A program made the position numbers and the translations under genes. Below the pieces are notes generated by a model. It had not been told where the DNA came from. It ran no database searches and saw only the letters and a list, made by a program, of their open reading frames with translations. Of a stretch of 46,362 nucleotides of DNA, positions 17,932 to 25,414 are shown piece after piece. How positions within the stretch are numbered: the stretch's first letter is position 1; each line of letters starts with the position of its first letter. The stretch lies in the NCBI GenBank assembly GCA_022781445.1, contig JALETQ010000030.1, positions 1-46,362 on the forward strand, written 5' to 3'. This DNA is from Prevotella sp. (lineage in GTDB: Bacteria; Bacteroidota; Bacteroidia; Bacteroidales; Bacteroidaceae).

Positions 17932-19365
17932 TCACTCACGCCTGATGGTGTTTTTCATCCATTTGCCTTTGAAAAGAAGAAACAAGAATACGGTACCACG
18001 CAGCGTCAATTCGGTAGCCATGGCCATCCATACACCTTGCAAGCCGTAATCTTGTGCCAACCAGTATGCCAACGAAAGGCGCACACCCCACATGCAGACG
18101 AGGTTATAGAGTGCCGGACGGAGGGTGTTTCCGGCTCCGACACAAATGCTGTAGGTCACGATGGCAGCACCAAACATGGGTTCGGCAAAGGCTTCTATCC
18201 GCAAGCAAACGGCACCGAGAAGTCGTGTCTCCTCAACAGGCGTCATCAAAGTCATCATCTCATACGCCGTGAAAAACATCACGACACCCATCAAAGCCAT
18301 GACCAGCATCCCCGTAAAGACGCTCAACCGCGCAAAACTCTTCGACAAATCAAAACGTCCGGCACCCAAGCTCTGCCCCACCAAGGTCGTTGCCGCCTCT
18401 CCGATGCCGTAGCCCGGCATGTAGCAAAGACTTTCTGCCGTGATGGCAATCGTGTTGGCAGCAATGGCCACGTTGCCCAACGGCGATACGATCATGGTAC
18501 TGACGACCTGTGCCGAACCCATCAGGAAAACCTGTAGGCCCATCGGTGAACTGATACGCAGGGCTTGTCGGAGGTAATTCCACGAGAAGAAGGAATGTAC
18601 TTTGTCTTGAAAAACAGAGAGAATGGGCGAACGTAAAAATGCCATCCATCCCAAAATGAGAGCCGTAACGATAATCGACAGCGAAGTTCCGACGGCGGCT
18701 CCGGTCACACCCATGCCGGCTCCGGGTATCCACCACGTCACCCCAAGCCATCCGACGGTGCGGGACGGAAAGATGAAAACAAAATTGAACACCACATCGA
18801 GCAGACACATCAGCACGCTCATGACGCTCGGTCGCTGCATATCGCCTGCCGACTTGAGCATGGCCGCCGACAAACTGTAGAGCTGAAAGAAAGGAATGGT
18901 CAATGCAAAGATGAGGAAATACATGGTTGCATCATGCGCAATATCATCCTTACCACCCAGCCAAAAGGGCAAAGGACGGGCTATCAGCACTCCGGTCAGC
19001 AGTACGATCATGGCAGAAACAAAGGTCGCGATCAAACCGGTTCGCGCCACCTTGCGGGCACTGATGAAGTCGTTTGCTCCGATGAAGTGCGCCACTTGCA
19101 CCGAGAAACCCATCGAAGCAGCCGACGTGAGTCCGCCAAACAGCCATGTCGTGGTCTCCACAATTCCGATGGCTGCCGTGGCATGAGTGCCCAGCCGTCC
19201 CACCATCGCCTGATCAATGATGAACATCACCACCGAAGATATCTGCGCCAGGATTGACGGAATGCTCAGGTGAAAGAGCAGCAACAGCTTCTCTCGACGG
19301 TTCATGACTTGTCCGTCACGAATGCGGGCAAGCAGTGCTTCGCTTCTATCTTGGGAAAACAGCAT
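17932..19365 (-). CDS. MATE family multidrug/metabolite exporter
   Basis: Cation-coupled efflux pump of the inner membrane. The 477-residue product has the length and about 12 hydrophobic segments typical of MATE proteins, with family-like motifs near the N-terminus (LFHLSIPSILAQISSVVMFIIDQAMVGRLG) and the repeated half from about residue 240. The start chosen is the ATG at 19365; the frame stays open upstream to a TTG at 19533, but that extension (rich in His, Cys and Gly) does not look like protein. Lies upstream of the M24 gene with a promoter between them, so probably its own unit. Substrate unknown. Confidence 0.92.
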   Translation of the reverse strand: MLFSQDRSEALLARIRDGQVMNRREKLLLLFHLSIPSILAQISSVVMFIIDQAMVGRLGTHATAAIGIVETTTWLFGGLTSAASMGFSVQVAHFIGANDFISARKVARTGLIATFVSAMIVLLTGVLIARPLPFWLGGKDDIAHDATMYFLIFALTIPFFQLYSLSAAMLKSAGDMQRPSVMSVLMCLLDVVFNFVFIFPSRTVGWLGVTWWIPGAGMGVTGAAVGTSLSIIVTALILGWMAFLRSPILSVFQDKVHSFFSWNYLRQALRISSPMGLQVFLMGSAQVVSTMIVSPLGNVAIAANTIAITAESLCYMPGYGIGEAATTLVGQSLGAGRFDLSKSFARLSVFTGMLVMALMGVVMFFTAYEMMTLMTPVEETRLLGAVCLRIEAFAEPMFGAAIVTYSICVGAGNTLRPALYNLVCMWGVRLSLAYWLAQDYGLQGVWMAMATELTLRGTVFLFLLFKGKWMKNTIRRE

Positions 19366-19615
19366 GGTTTCTTGGCAGGGATGGTGATGGATTATGTCGG
19401 GAAAACAATGAATTCCGTACTCGAAAGTTGACGCTCCGACCTGTGAAAAGGATACCGAATGACCCAAGGTCGACGATCGGATGACCGAAAGTATAAAACT
19501 GTATCGGCAACCGCCCCCCATCCATCGGTTCAAGAATCACGGATGAGGGGCGGAAGATGATCGGCAGCTTCGTTGCCGCCCGGCCTCAGTCGGTCGGAAT
19601 GTCGTAACGGTGTTG

Positions 19616-20488
19616 TCAGCGTTTTCTCTTCGTTCCGGTCCTGTTTGTCGATTTTGTTCCGGTCGTCGTTTTCGTCGGTACAGGCTTATAATATTGCAAA
19701 GCCTCGGGCATCCACTTCCTGATGCTGGCAATCCGGGACGCATCCGAAGGGTGGGAACTCATAAGCTGGATGGTGTTTCCGCCCGACTGTGCCGACATTC
19801 TTTGCCAGAAATTTACGGCAACCTCGGGGTTATAGCCTGCCATTGCGGCAAAAATCAAGCCCATGTGATCGGCCTCATGCTCATGATCGCGCGAGTAAGA
19901 GAGGTTCTTAAATTGAAAACCTGTTTGCGCAACCATCGTTCCGATGTCGATGACTGACGAGCTGACACCCACGACTTGGGCTATCTGCCCCAAAACTTGG
20001 GTGCCGTATTGCTGCTTCATCTTCTTGCTCATCTGCTCTGCCGAATGGCGGGCAACGGCATGGGCAATCTCGTGACCTAACACGATGGCAAGCGAAGACT
20101 CGTCTTGCGTGACGGGCAACAGACCCTCGAAAACCACGATCTTACCGCCGGGCATACAGAAAGCATTGACATTCTTGTCCTGCACCAGGTTGAACTCCCA
20201 ACTGTAATTGCCGATTTCGCTTGCCATGTTGTTTTGCCTGAAATAGTTTTCCACGGCAGCGGCAAGTCTCTGCCCCACCCTTTTCACCATCGCTGTCTGC
20301 GCGGCATTGGTCGAAATCTTGACCGTCTGCATATACTTGGCGTACTCCTGTTGGCTCAGACTCAGGATTTCGGCATCGCCAACCATGAGACTTTGTTTCC
20401 TGCCTGTCAAAGGAACTGTCCTTGAAGTGCCACACGACACCATCAGTACCGCCATGAGCGATACCAATACCACATTGATTCTTTTCAT
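19616..20488 (-). CDS. M48 family zinc metalloprotease, lipoprotein (BepA/Oma1-like)
   Basis: Envelope protease of the M48 family, members of which degrade misfolded outer-membrane proteins. The 290-residue product has the zinc site HEIAH (H139-H143) in LAIVLGHEIAHAVARHS and the third ligand in SYSRDHEHEADHMG. The N-terminus MKRINVVLVSLMAVLMVSC is a lipoprotein signal with Cys19 as the lipidated residue. It lacks the tetratricopeptide domain of BepA; the C-terminus is a Thr/Lys/Arg-rich tail. Start at ATG 20488; upstream in-frame starts (20497, 20536) would spoil the lipobox spacing. Confidence 0.92.
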   Translation of the reverse strand: MKRINVVLVSLMAVLMVSCGTSRTVPLTGRKQSLMVGDAEILSLSQQEYAKYMQTVKISTNAAQTAMVKRVGQRLAAAVENYFRQNNMASEIGNYSWEFNLVQDKNVNAFCMPGGKIVVFEGLLPVTQDESSLAIVLGHEIAHAVARHSAEQMSKKMKQQYGTQVLGQIAQVVGVSSSVIDIGTMVAQTGFQFKNLSYSRDHEHEADHMGLIFAAMAGYNPEVAVNFWQRMSAQSGGNTIQLMSSHPSDASRIASIRKWMPEALQYYKPVPTKTTTGTKSTNRTGTKRKR

Positions 20489-20623
20489 GTATACCATATA
20501 ATTAATATTGTCCTGTCCTTGTACTCTTTGGAGCATACAGATGAACCGTGAAATGACAAGTCATCGATCGGTCATTGTCATTTATCCTGCATTGACCTTG
20601 AAGAAAACAGGATGTTCACCGTG

Positions 20624-20631
20624 CAAATTTA
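20624..20631 (-). promoter_or_regulatory. -7 box for the M48 protease gene
   Basis: Minus-strand TAAATTTG fits TAnnTTTG; it would give a leader of about 130 bases. No clear -33 TTTG. Confidence 0.4.
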
Positions 20632-20800
20632 CACAAAATACCCATATATCGGCAGGAGGAAGGAAATATTTATTGTTACTGTCCGGCAAGAAAGAAAATA
20701 TGATTTCCGTCTAAGTGCTTAAGGCACAACTCTCTGCGACTAAATGCAGGTTGTATGTTGCCCCTCATCCAAAATCGGGTATAAATACGTAGGTGTTTTC

Positions 20801-20832
20801 TTTGCCTTCCTCGTTATGAATGAGTAACTTTA
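20801..20832 (+). promoter_or_regulatory. Promoter of the VOC-HhH gene pair
   Basis: TTTG (20801-20804), a 20-base spacer and TAACTTTA (20825-20832); one mismatch to TAnnTTTG. Start codon 25 bases downstream. Confidence 0.6.
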
Positions 20833-20857
20833 CGGCAAATTCTATAATATACAACTT

Positions 20858-21277
20858 ATGAAACAGAAATTCACTTTAATCACATTGGGAGTAAAGGACT
20901 TTCAAAAGGCATTGGCTTTCTACGAGGGCTTGGGATGGAAGAAATCGGAACAGAGTCAGGAATCCTACGCATTGTTTCCTTTGGGCGGGATAGTTTTAGG
21001 ACTATATCCACTGCAAGAATTGGAAAAAGACACAACGCTGAATTATCAGCAGACGTCCTTTTCGGGCATGACAATCAGCTATAATGCCACATCGGAGGAA
21101 GAAGTCGATGCCGCCATGCAGGAAGCCGAACGGCTCGGGGCAACCGTTGTGAAGCCTGCACAGAAAGTGTTCTGGGGCGGTTACAGCGGCTATTTCAAGG
21201 ATTTGGACGGCTATGTGTTCGAGGTAGCCTACAATCCTTTTTGGAAGATTGACAACGAGGGCAACCTCGTCATATAG
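20858..21277 (+). CDS. VOC (glyoxalase/bleomycin-resistance) superfamily protein
   Basis: A 139-residue vicinal-oxygen-chelate protein. The KFTLITLGVKDFQKALAFYE start and the DLDGYVFEVAYNP motif near residue 119 are typical of the glyoxalase-like fold with two beta-alpha-beta repeats. Members include metalloenzymes and drug-binding proteins; the substrate cannot be told. The helix-hairpin-helix gene follows 13 bases later, so the two are likely one operon. Confidence 0.88.
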   Translation: MKQKFTLITLGVKDFQKALAFYEGLGWKKSEQSQESYALFPLGGIVLGLYPLQELEKDTTLNYQQTSFSGMTISYNATSEEEVDAAMQEAERLGATVVKPAQKVFWGGYSGYFKDLDGYVFEVAYNPFWKIDNEGNLVI

Positions 21278-21290
21278 TTCGTCAGACGCA

Positions 21291-21560
21291 ATGACCAAGG
21301 AACAGACCATTAAGGAACTGACGGTAATACCCGGAATAGGGAAATCGCTTGCAACCGACTTGTGGAATATAGGGATAACCTCCATTGACGACTTGAAAGG
21401 CAAAGACCCCGAAGTTCTCTTTACCTTGTCCAACGACTATGCCGGAGTGGTGCAAGACCGTTGCGTGCTGTATGCTTTCAGATGTGCGGTTTATTTTGCA
21501 CAGACACCGCCGGAGCATCGGGAAAAGGAACGGCTGAACTGGTGGTTTTGGAAAGGCTGA
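21291..21560 (+). CDS. Small helix-hairpin-helix protein (Cdd1/'pathogenicity locus' family)
   Basis: An 89-residue protein with a helix-hairpin-helix motif VIPGIGKSLATDLWNIGI (residues about 12-29) followed by SIDDLKGKDPEVLF, as in the Cdd1 family (Pfam 'pathogenicity locus'). These are thought to bind nucleic acid; function unknown. Further conserved features are YAGVVQDRCVLYAFRCAVYFA and the tail ERLNWWFWKG. Start is the ATG at 21291, 13 bases after the VOC stop. The palindromic operator array begins right after its stop. Confidence 0.82.
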   Translation: MTKEQTIKELTVIPGIGKSLATDLWNIGITSIDDLKGKDPEVLFTLSNDYAGVVQDRCVLYAFRCAVYFAQTPPEHREKERLNWWFWKG

Positions 21561-21562
21561 AA

Positions 21563-21634
21563 AATATGACGTCATATTCACGCAAATATGACGTCATATT
21601 TTGTTGGAAATGACGTCATATTTTTGTATCTTTG
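21563..21634 (+). promoter_or_regulatory. Three phased TGACGTCA operators over a promoter
   Basis: Palindromes centred on TGACGTCA at 21567-21574, 21589-21596 and 21611-21618 are exactly 22 bases apart. The first two extend to AATATGACGTCATATT or longer; the third is one-sided (AAATGACGTCATATTT). Just after the third is TATCTTTG (21627-21634), a perfect -7 box; candidate -33 boxes are TTTG at 21600 (23-base spacer) or TTGG at 21604 (19-base spacer). The third operator therefore lies between the promoter elements, as expected for a repressor site. The transcript would run into the damaged HXXEE gene. Confidence 0.75.
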
Positions 21635-21738
21635 TCCGTGAGAGCCTAAAAGCATGCCGGCCGACAAAGGAAAGCCCCTCGCCTTGACGGACGGCAAGGC
21701 ATCGAAACAGAGGAGCAAAACTAAAAACCAAACAAACT

Positions 21739-22208
21739 ATGGCAAACAGACCTTTAGCCTACACGCTCACCGAGCGCAAGGCAACCATCGGAGCGATAAA
21801 AGGCGTTTCCCGAAATTCGAGCAGTTTCTTGCACATAGGGGACATTTTGATTATTCTACAGCCACGTTTGCCATTGGTACGGCTCATGAGTTCTTGCTGA
21901 TTTCTGCCATTTCTTTCTGTTCCGTATGGCTGGGAGCTTATCAATGGTGGTTCGCTGCATTTGCAGGGTATTCCATCCATCTTATAGTACATCTTGCACA
22001 ATGGGCAATATACCGAAAATATATACCTGTTATCATTACCACAATCTTGACGTTGCCTTATTGTGTCTATGCCTTTGTTGAATTTGCAAAGGCATCTATT
22101 CTGTCTCCTTTGCAGATGTTATTATGGGCAGTAATCGGTATTGTTCTTACTGTACTTAGTTTGCTCTCTGCATTTTTCGTGATGAGCAAGTTTCAAAACA
22201 TTGAGTAA
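21739..22208 (+). pseudogene. HXXEE-type membrane protein gene with disrupted 5' end
   Basis: From about 21800 the frame ending at 22208 encodes FPKFEQFLAHRGHFDYSTATFAIGTA followed by four hydrophobic segments, including GYSIHLIVHLAQWAIYRKYIPVI, which resembles the C-terminal two thirds of HXXEE-domain membrane proteins. The N-terminal segment with the family's His-x-x-Glu-Glu motif is absent. The frame stays open back to an ATG at 21654, but that part reads like noncoding leader. A better-looking start, ATG at 21739 (MANRPLAYTLTERKATIG...), is in a different frame and stops near 21900. I infer a deletion or frameshift joined two sequences. The family assignment is from memory of its pattern, so moderate. 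Confidence 0.45.
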
Positions 22209-22226
22209 GACTGCAACAACAATTAA

Positions 22227-22272
22227 ATGGAAAAGAACTTGCTTTATTAAACCGAAGCAAGTTCTTTTCCAT
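22227..22272. terminator. Strong stem-loop after the HXXEE remnant
   Basis: Perfect 18-bp inverted repeat ATGGAAAAGAACTTGCTT / AAGCAAGTTCTTTTCCAT with a 10-base loop, 18 bases past the stop codon. No T-run follows, but length and place suggest 3' end formation. Confidence 0.6.
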
Positions 22273-22284
22273 ACTAAGCCTACA

Positions 22285-22475
22285 TACTCCTTATGTTGTA
22301 TTAGCCTGTCCATATCCCTTGAAATCTTTTGGTCAGTGATTTGAGCGTAAATCTGTGTACTCACAATGGAGCATGCCTCATCGTTTTGGCGATGCTTTCT
22401 ATCGGAATGCCTGCCTCCAAAGTCAGCGCACCGAAAGAATGGCGGGCTACATGCAAACTGCTTATCGTTAGCTCG
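22285..22475 (-). pseudogene. Tyrosine recombinase (integrase) C-terminal remnant, frameshifted
   Basis: Read leftward, one frame gives SSLHVARHSFGALTLEAGIP, then IESIAKTMRHA; the next frame continues SIVSTQIYAQITDQKISRDM. Together these hold HxxR, the second catalytic histidine and the catalytic tyrosine (IYAQI) of Bacteroidetes phage-type integrases. The frame changes by one base between MRHA and SIVS, and nothing upstream encodes the core-binding domain or the first catalytic arginine. It is a decayed fragment of an integrase, probably left by an integrative element. Confidence 0.8.
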
Positions 22476-22548
22476 CTTTATCCACACACATTTGACTAAC
22501 GATTTGGCAACGTATCTTCCACATAAATCAACCGGAACAAAGCAAAAA

Positions 22549-22597
22549 CAACACCTGCAAGCGACGTTTCGGATTAAAATGCCGCTTGCAGGTGTTG
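22549..22597. repeat. 15-bp perfect inverted repeat
   Basis: CAACACCTGCAAGCG pairs with CGCTTGCAGGTGTTG around a 19-base loop. It lies between the integrase remnant and the thioredoxin-like gene. It could be a terminator or part of an old attachment region. Confidence 0.6.
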
Positions 22598-22758
22598 AAA
22601 GAAACAGATGAAAAACATGCAGGTTGATGCCTTCTGGCATGGCCTTCATCCGAATATAACGAAGAAATCCCGCTTGTACTCTCACATCTCACGCGCCTTC
22701 AGAAAGGAAAACTATCGCCATTCGGCCGGCATTCCATGAACGAGAGATGATCAACGGC

Positions 22759-23859
22759 TCATTCGCCGAAGATCTCTTTGAGCTTGGCGTGCAACTGACT
22801 GCCCTGCAAATCTACGGCAATGATCTTTCCTTCGGGATCGAGAAGGACGTTGGCGGGAATGCCCATGATGCCGTACAAACCGGCAGCTTCGCTCTTCCAA
22901 CCTTTCAAATCGGAAATCTGCGGCCATTCCATACCCAGTCTTTCGACGGCATTCTTCCATGCCCCGGCCTGTGTGTCGAACGAAACACCCACGATTTCAT
23001 AGTTCTTCTTGCCTTTATATTTCTTATAGGTTTCCACGACATTAGGCATTTCGCGACGGCAGGGACCGCACCAGCTCGCCCAAAAATCCACCAATACATA
23101 ATTGCCTTTGCCACACCATTCGCTGAGTTTGTGAGGCTTGGACTGTGGGTCGTTGGCTGTCATGTCCTTGAACATCATGCCGGGACGACGCTTCTCGAGT
23201 GCCTTGAGTCGCTGCTTGCCCAGTTCCATCATCGGATGATTATAGTAGGCAGCCGACGAGTCGAGATATTCTTCGAGTTGTTCGTAGGTCAAGCTCCAAG
23301 CCACCATTTGGAAAAGGTAAGCCGGAATGACGTTGTCGCGGTTGGCACGCATGATGTCTACGACACGTGCGACCAGACCTTTTTCGGCTGTTTCATATTC
23401 GGCTTCAAGAGCCTTCATGGTTTGTTGTCCCTCCGGAGTGACATTGCCGGTCATCGTCTTCGAAAGTTCCACCATTTTATTATAAGTACTTTCCAAACCG
23501 GCATTGAGCGTCATGATCTCATTTTGGTATTCAACAAGCTTCTTGTTGAGCCGCGACAAGGAAGTCACATCGGGTTCGCCCTTGACAAAATTGACCGTTG
23601 AACCGTCGTTCACGAATGCCATTGCGAGATCAGGACGGGTATAAAGCGTGATGAAAGTGTTGCGTTCCTTTGAGAGATCGAGGTTCAAACGGCCATCGGT
23701 AACGACAACGCTGTCGACTTTATTTTGCGAACCGTTCTCGAAATAGTACACTTTCTGCACATCGGGAGCAACTTCGCCGCTCACCTTGAAGCGAACCACT
23801 TGCGCCTGCATCATCATGGAAGCCATTGCGATGCTTATCAATACAAATCTTCTTTTCAT
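22759..23859 (-). CDS. Exported thioredoxin-fold (TlpA/ResA-like) protein with DUF4369-type N-domain
   Basis: Periplasmic thiol-disulfide oxidoreductase typical of Bacteroidetes. Of 366 residues, 1-20 form a signal peptide (MKRRFVLISIAMASMMMQAQ); about 21-220 form an N-terminal beta domain and a helical, partly coiled-coil linker; about 228-366 form a thioredoxin-like domain with the active site WCGPC (C264, C267) in VLVDFWASWCGPCRREMP. The cis-proline motif is seen in MGIPANVLLD. Likely reduces or oxidises envelope proteins; partner unknown. Diverges from yhhQ. Confidence 0.93.
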   Translation of the reverse strand: MKRRFVLISIAMASMMMQAQVVRFKVSGEVAPDVQKVYYFENGSQNKVDSVVVTDGRLNLDLSKERNTFITLYTRPDLAMAFVNDGSTVNFVKGEPDVTSLSRLNKKLVEYQNEIMTLNAGLESTYNKMVELSKTMTGNVTPEGQQTMKALEAEYETAEKGLVARVVDIMRANRDNVIPAYLFQMVAWSLTYEQLEEYLDSSAAYYNHPMMELGKQRLKALEKRRPGMMFKDMTANDPQSKPHKLSEWCGKGNYVLVDFWASWCGPCRREMPNVVETYKKYKGKKNYEIVGVSFDTQAGAWKNAVERLGMEWPQISDLKGWKSEAAGLYGIMGIPANVLLDPEGKIIAVDLQGSQLHAKLKEIFGE

Positions 23860-24016
23860 GTTGGTTTATAATTATTGTTACAAGTATAACCGTCTTCCAC
23901 CTCACAATCGAAAGCGTCCGGGTGACCTTTGCAGATGTCATCATGAGGGACGAAAAGTCAGCAAATGCCCGTTTGGCGTGCATTTCCCGACATGTCGTGC
24001 GCAAAGACAAGTAATG

Positions 24017-24024
24017 CAAATGTA
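24017..24024 (-). promoter_or_regulatory. -7 box for the thioredoxin-fold gene
   Basis: Minus-strand TACATTTG fits TAnnTTTG; no TTTG at the usual -33 spacing. Confidence 0.4.
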
Positions 24025-24066
24025 CGAAAATTATCCGCAATCGCACCGAAATTCATATAATTTGTG

Positions 24067-24074
24067 TAATTTTG
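24067..24074 (+). promoter_or_regulatory. -7 box for yhhQ
   Basis: TAATTTTG fits TAnnTTTG. The expected start near 24080 would place the candidate preQ1 aptamer at the very beginning of the transcript. No clear -33 box. Confidence 0.5.
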
Positions 24075-24091
24075 CCGCGAATCACAAATCA

Positions 24092-24122
24092 TCGGAGTGC
24101 TTGTAACCTCGTTAAAAACAAG
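24092..24122 (+). ncRNA. Candidate preQ1-I riboswitch in the yhhQ leader
   Basis: The leader can fold as a preQ1-I H-type pseudoknot. Stem P1 pairs GAG (24095-24097) with CUC (24108-24110), perhaps extended by C93-G111 with a bulge. The loop GUGCUUGUAAC contains CUUG (24100-24103), which pairs with CAAG (24119-24122) after an A-rich linker (GUUAAAAA). The loop ends in AAC just before P1 closes, as in known preQ1-I aptamers, where that C (here C107) reads the ligand. The downstream stem ends five bases before the ATG, suiting translational control. The gene is a predicted queuosine-precursor transporter. P1 is short, so this needs a covariance test. Confidence 0.5.
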
Positions 24123-24126
24123 ATTT

Positions 24127-24816
24127 ATGCAACAGAAACAACTTACCGTGAGTATGCTTTTCTTATGGATGAGCATTCTCTTCTGCGTTTGTCTCATCCT
24201 GTCAAACGTACTCGAAACCAAACAAATCGCAATAGGCTCCATCACCATCACCGGCGGATTGCTTGTATTTCCCGTTTCCTACATCATCAACGACTGCGTT
24301 TGCGAAGTGTGGGGGTACTCGAAAGCGCGTCTGCTGATATGGATCGGTTTCATGATGAACTTCTTTTTTGTGGCCATGTGTGCCCTTTGTGACTTTCTTC
24401 CGGGCGCACCCTATTGGGACAATGATGCCGGTTTTCATGCCATTTTCGGATTGGCTCCGCGCATCGCCGCCGCCTCTTTCATCGCCTTTCTCACAGGTTC
24501 GTTCATCAATGCCTATGTGATGAGTACGATGAAGGTGTCGACACACGGCAAACATTTCTCGGTTCGAGCCATCGCCAGTACCGTTTTGGGCGAGAGTGCC
24601 GACTCTGTCATTTTCTTTCCGCTGGCACTCTGGGGTGTCATTCCGAACAACGAAATGTTCTATCTGATGATTTCACAGGTTATTCTCAAAACCGTTTACG
24701 AAATCATTGCCCTGCCTGTAACCATCCGGGTGGTGAAGTTGATGAAACGACACGAGCATACCGACGTGTATGACAACCAAACCGACTACAACATTTTGAG
24801 GATTTTCAACATCTGA
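24127..24816 (+). CDS. yhhQ: Queuosine precursor transporter (YhhQ/QPTR family)
   Basis: Inner-membrane protein that takes up 7-cyano-7-deazaguanine (preQ0) or a related precursor for queuosine in tRNA. The 229-residue product has about six hydrophobic segments and family motifs SNVLETKQIAIGSITITGG near 23, FPVSYIINDCVCEVWGYSKAR near 46, and LGESADSVIFFPLALWG near 157. Start at the ATG at 24127; a GTG 30 bases upstream lies inside the candidate riboswitch. Monocistronic, with palindromes at the 3' end. Confidence 0.93.
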   Translation: MQQKQLTVSMLFLWMSILFCVCLILSNVLETKQIAIGSITITGGLLVFPVSYIINDCVCEVWGYSKARLLIWIGFMMNFFFVAMCALCDFLPGAPYWDNDAGFHAIFGLAPRIAAASFIAFLTGSFINAYVMSTMKVSTHGKHFSVRAIASTVLGESADSVIFFPLALWGVIPNNEMFYLMISQVILKTVYEIIALPVTIRVVKLMKRHEHTDVYDNQTDYNILRIFNI

Positions 24817-24920
24817 CAAAAGGCCTTTTGTCCGGCCACAGCAGATGACTTTTATCACACATTTGAAAACATTGGCTGTCAAACGGTCACGATTCGTATG
24901 GTAATTCGTGACCGTTTGAC
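24815..24920 (+). terminator. Two palindromes after yhhQ
   Basis: GACAAAAGGCCTTTTGTC (24815-24832) is an 18-bp perfect palindrome that includes the end of the stop codon. A second, stronger hairpin pairs GTCAAACGGTCACGA (24878-24892) with TCGTGACCGTTTGAC (24906-24920). Either could end the yhhQ transcript. Confidence 0.6.
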
Positions 24921-25374
24921 GGAAAGGCCAAAAGCTTTTAATCTACCATCCCGAGGCTACCGAGAGGTCATCTTCCACATAGAGAAAGCAAACGGACGGA
25001 CAAAGAATTATGCCTCTGTCGGTCATCAGAACGCAACGTTCGACATCTCATCATGTTCATAACCATTTCCCGTCCGGTTCAACCGCCTGTCGGAATGGGC
25101 ATCTGTACCGTTTGAACATCGACAAAATGAAGGTCAAAAGGGCACGAACCGCAAGATTCGCACTCCTGCCGTAAACACCTCCTTCTGTCATTTTGCACAG
25201 ACAGCCGACCGCTGATTGTCCTGCCGCTCGACAAAACCTCACCAAGTGCATCATTTTGCTCGGACAAACACCGAAAGGAAGCATATTCTTTACGATTCGG
25301 CAACCCTGCAAACAAATTGCAATTATTTACCGAAAAAAGTAGATGTAGCGTAGCTATAATTCCTTTTTTTTTTC
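24921..25374. other. Intergenic stretch without a recognised gene
   Basis: About 450 bp between yhhQ and the carboxyltransferase gene. AAAAGTAGA at 25335-25343 can pair with TCTACTTTT at 25373-25381, which overlaps the next promoter. Nothing else was recognised. Confidence 0.4.
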
Positions 25375-25382
25375 TACTTTTG
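25375..25382 (+). promoter_or_regulatory. -7 box for the carboxyltransferase gene
   Basis: TACTTTTG fits TAnnTTTG, 33 bases before the start codon; a T-rich stretch precedes it and no -33 TTTG is seen. Confidence 0.5.
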
Positions 25383-25414
25383 CAGAGTAAAGTGAACTAA
25401 CATAATATTATTCA

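Larger units (their letters stand above)
20489..20857. other. Divergent intergenic region with two promoters
   Basis: Separates the leftward M48 gene from the rightward VOC gene. It contains the promoter candidates listed separately; I see no coding frame and no strong hairpin. Confidence 0.5.
22209..22758. other. Scar region with hairpins and integrase remnant
   Basis: This 550-bp gap contains an 18-bp perfect stem-loop, the remnant of a tyrosine recombinase, and a 15-bp perfect stem-loop, each listed separately. It is less GC-rich than the flanks. No intact gene was found. Confidence 0.6.

Noticed and set aside
19366..19533. N-terminal extension of the MATE protein from a TTG
   Set aside because: The extra 56 residues look like translated noncoding DNA and the ATG at 19365 gives a normal MATE start.
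24097..24126. GTG start for YhhQ ten codons upstream
   Set aside because: It lies within the candidate riboswitch fold, and the ATG at 24127 gives the usual N-terminus.
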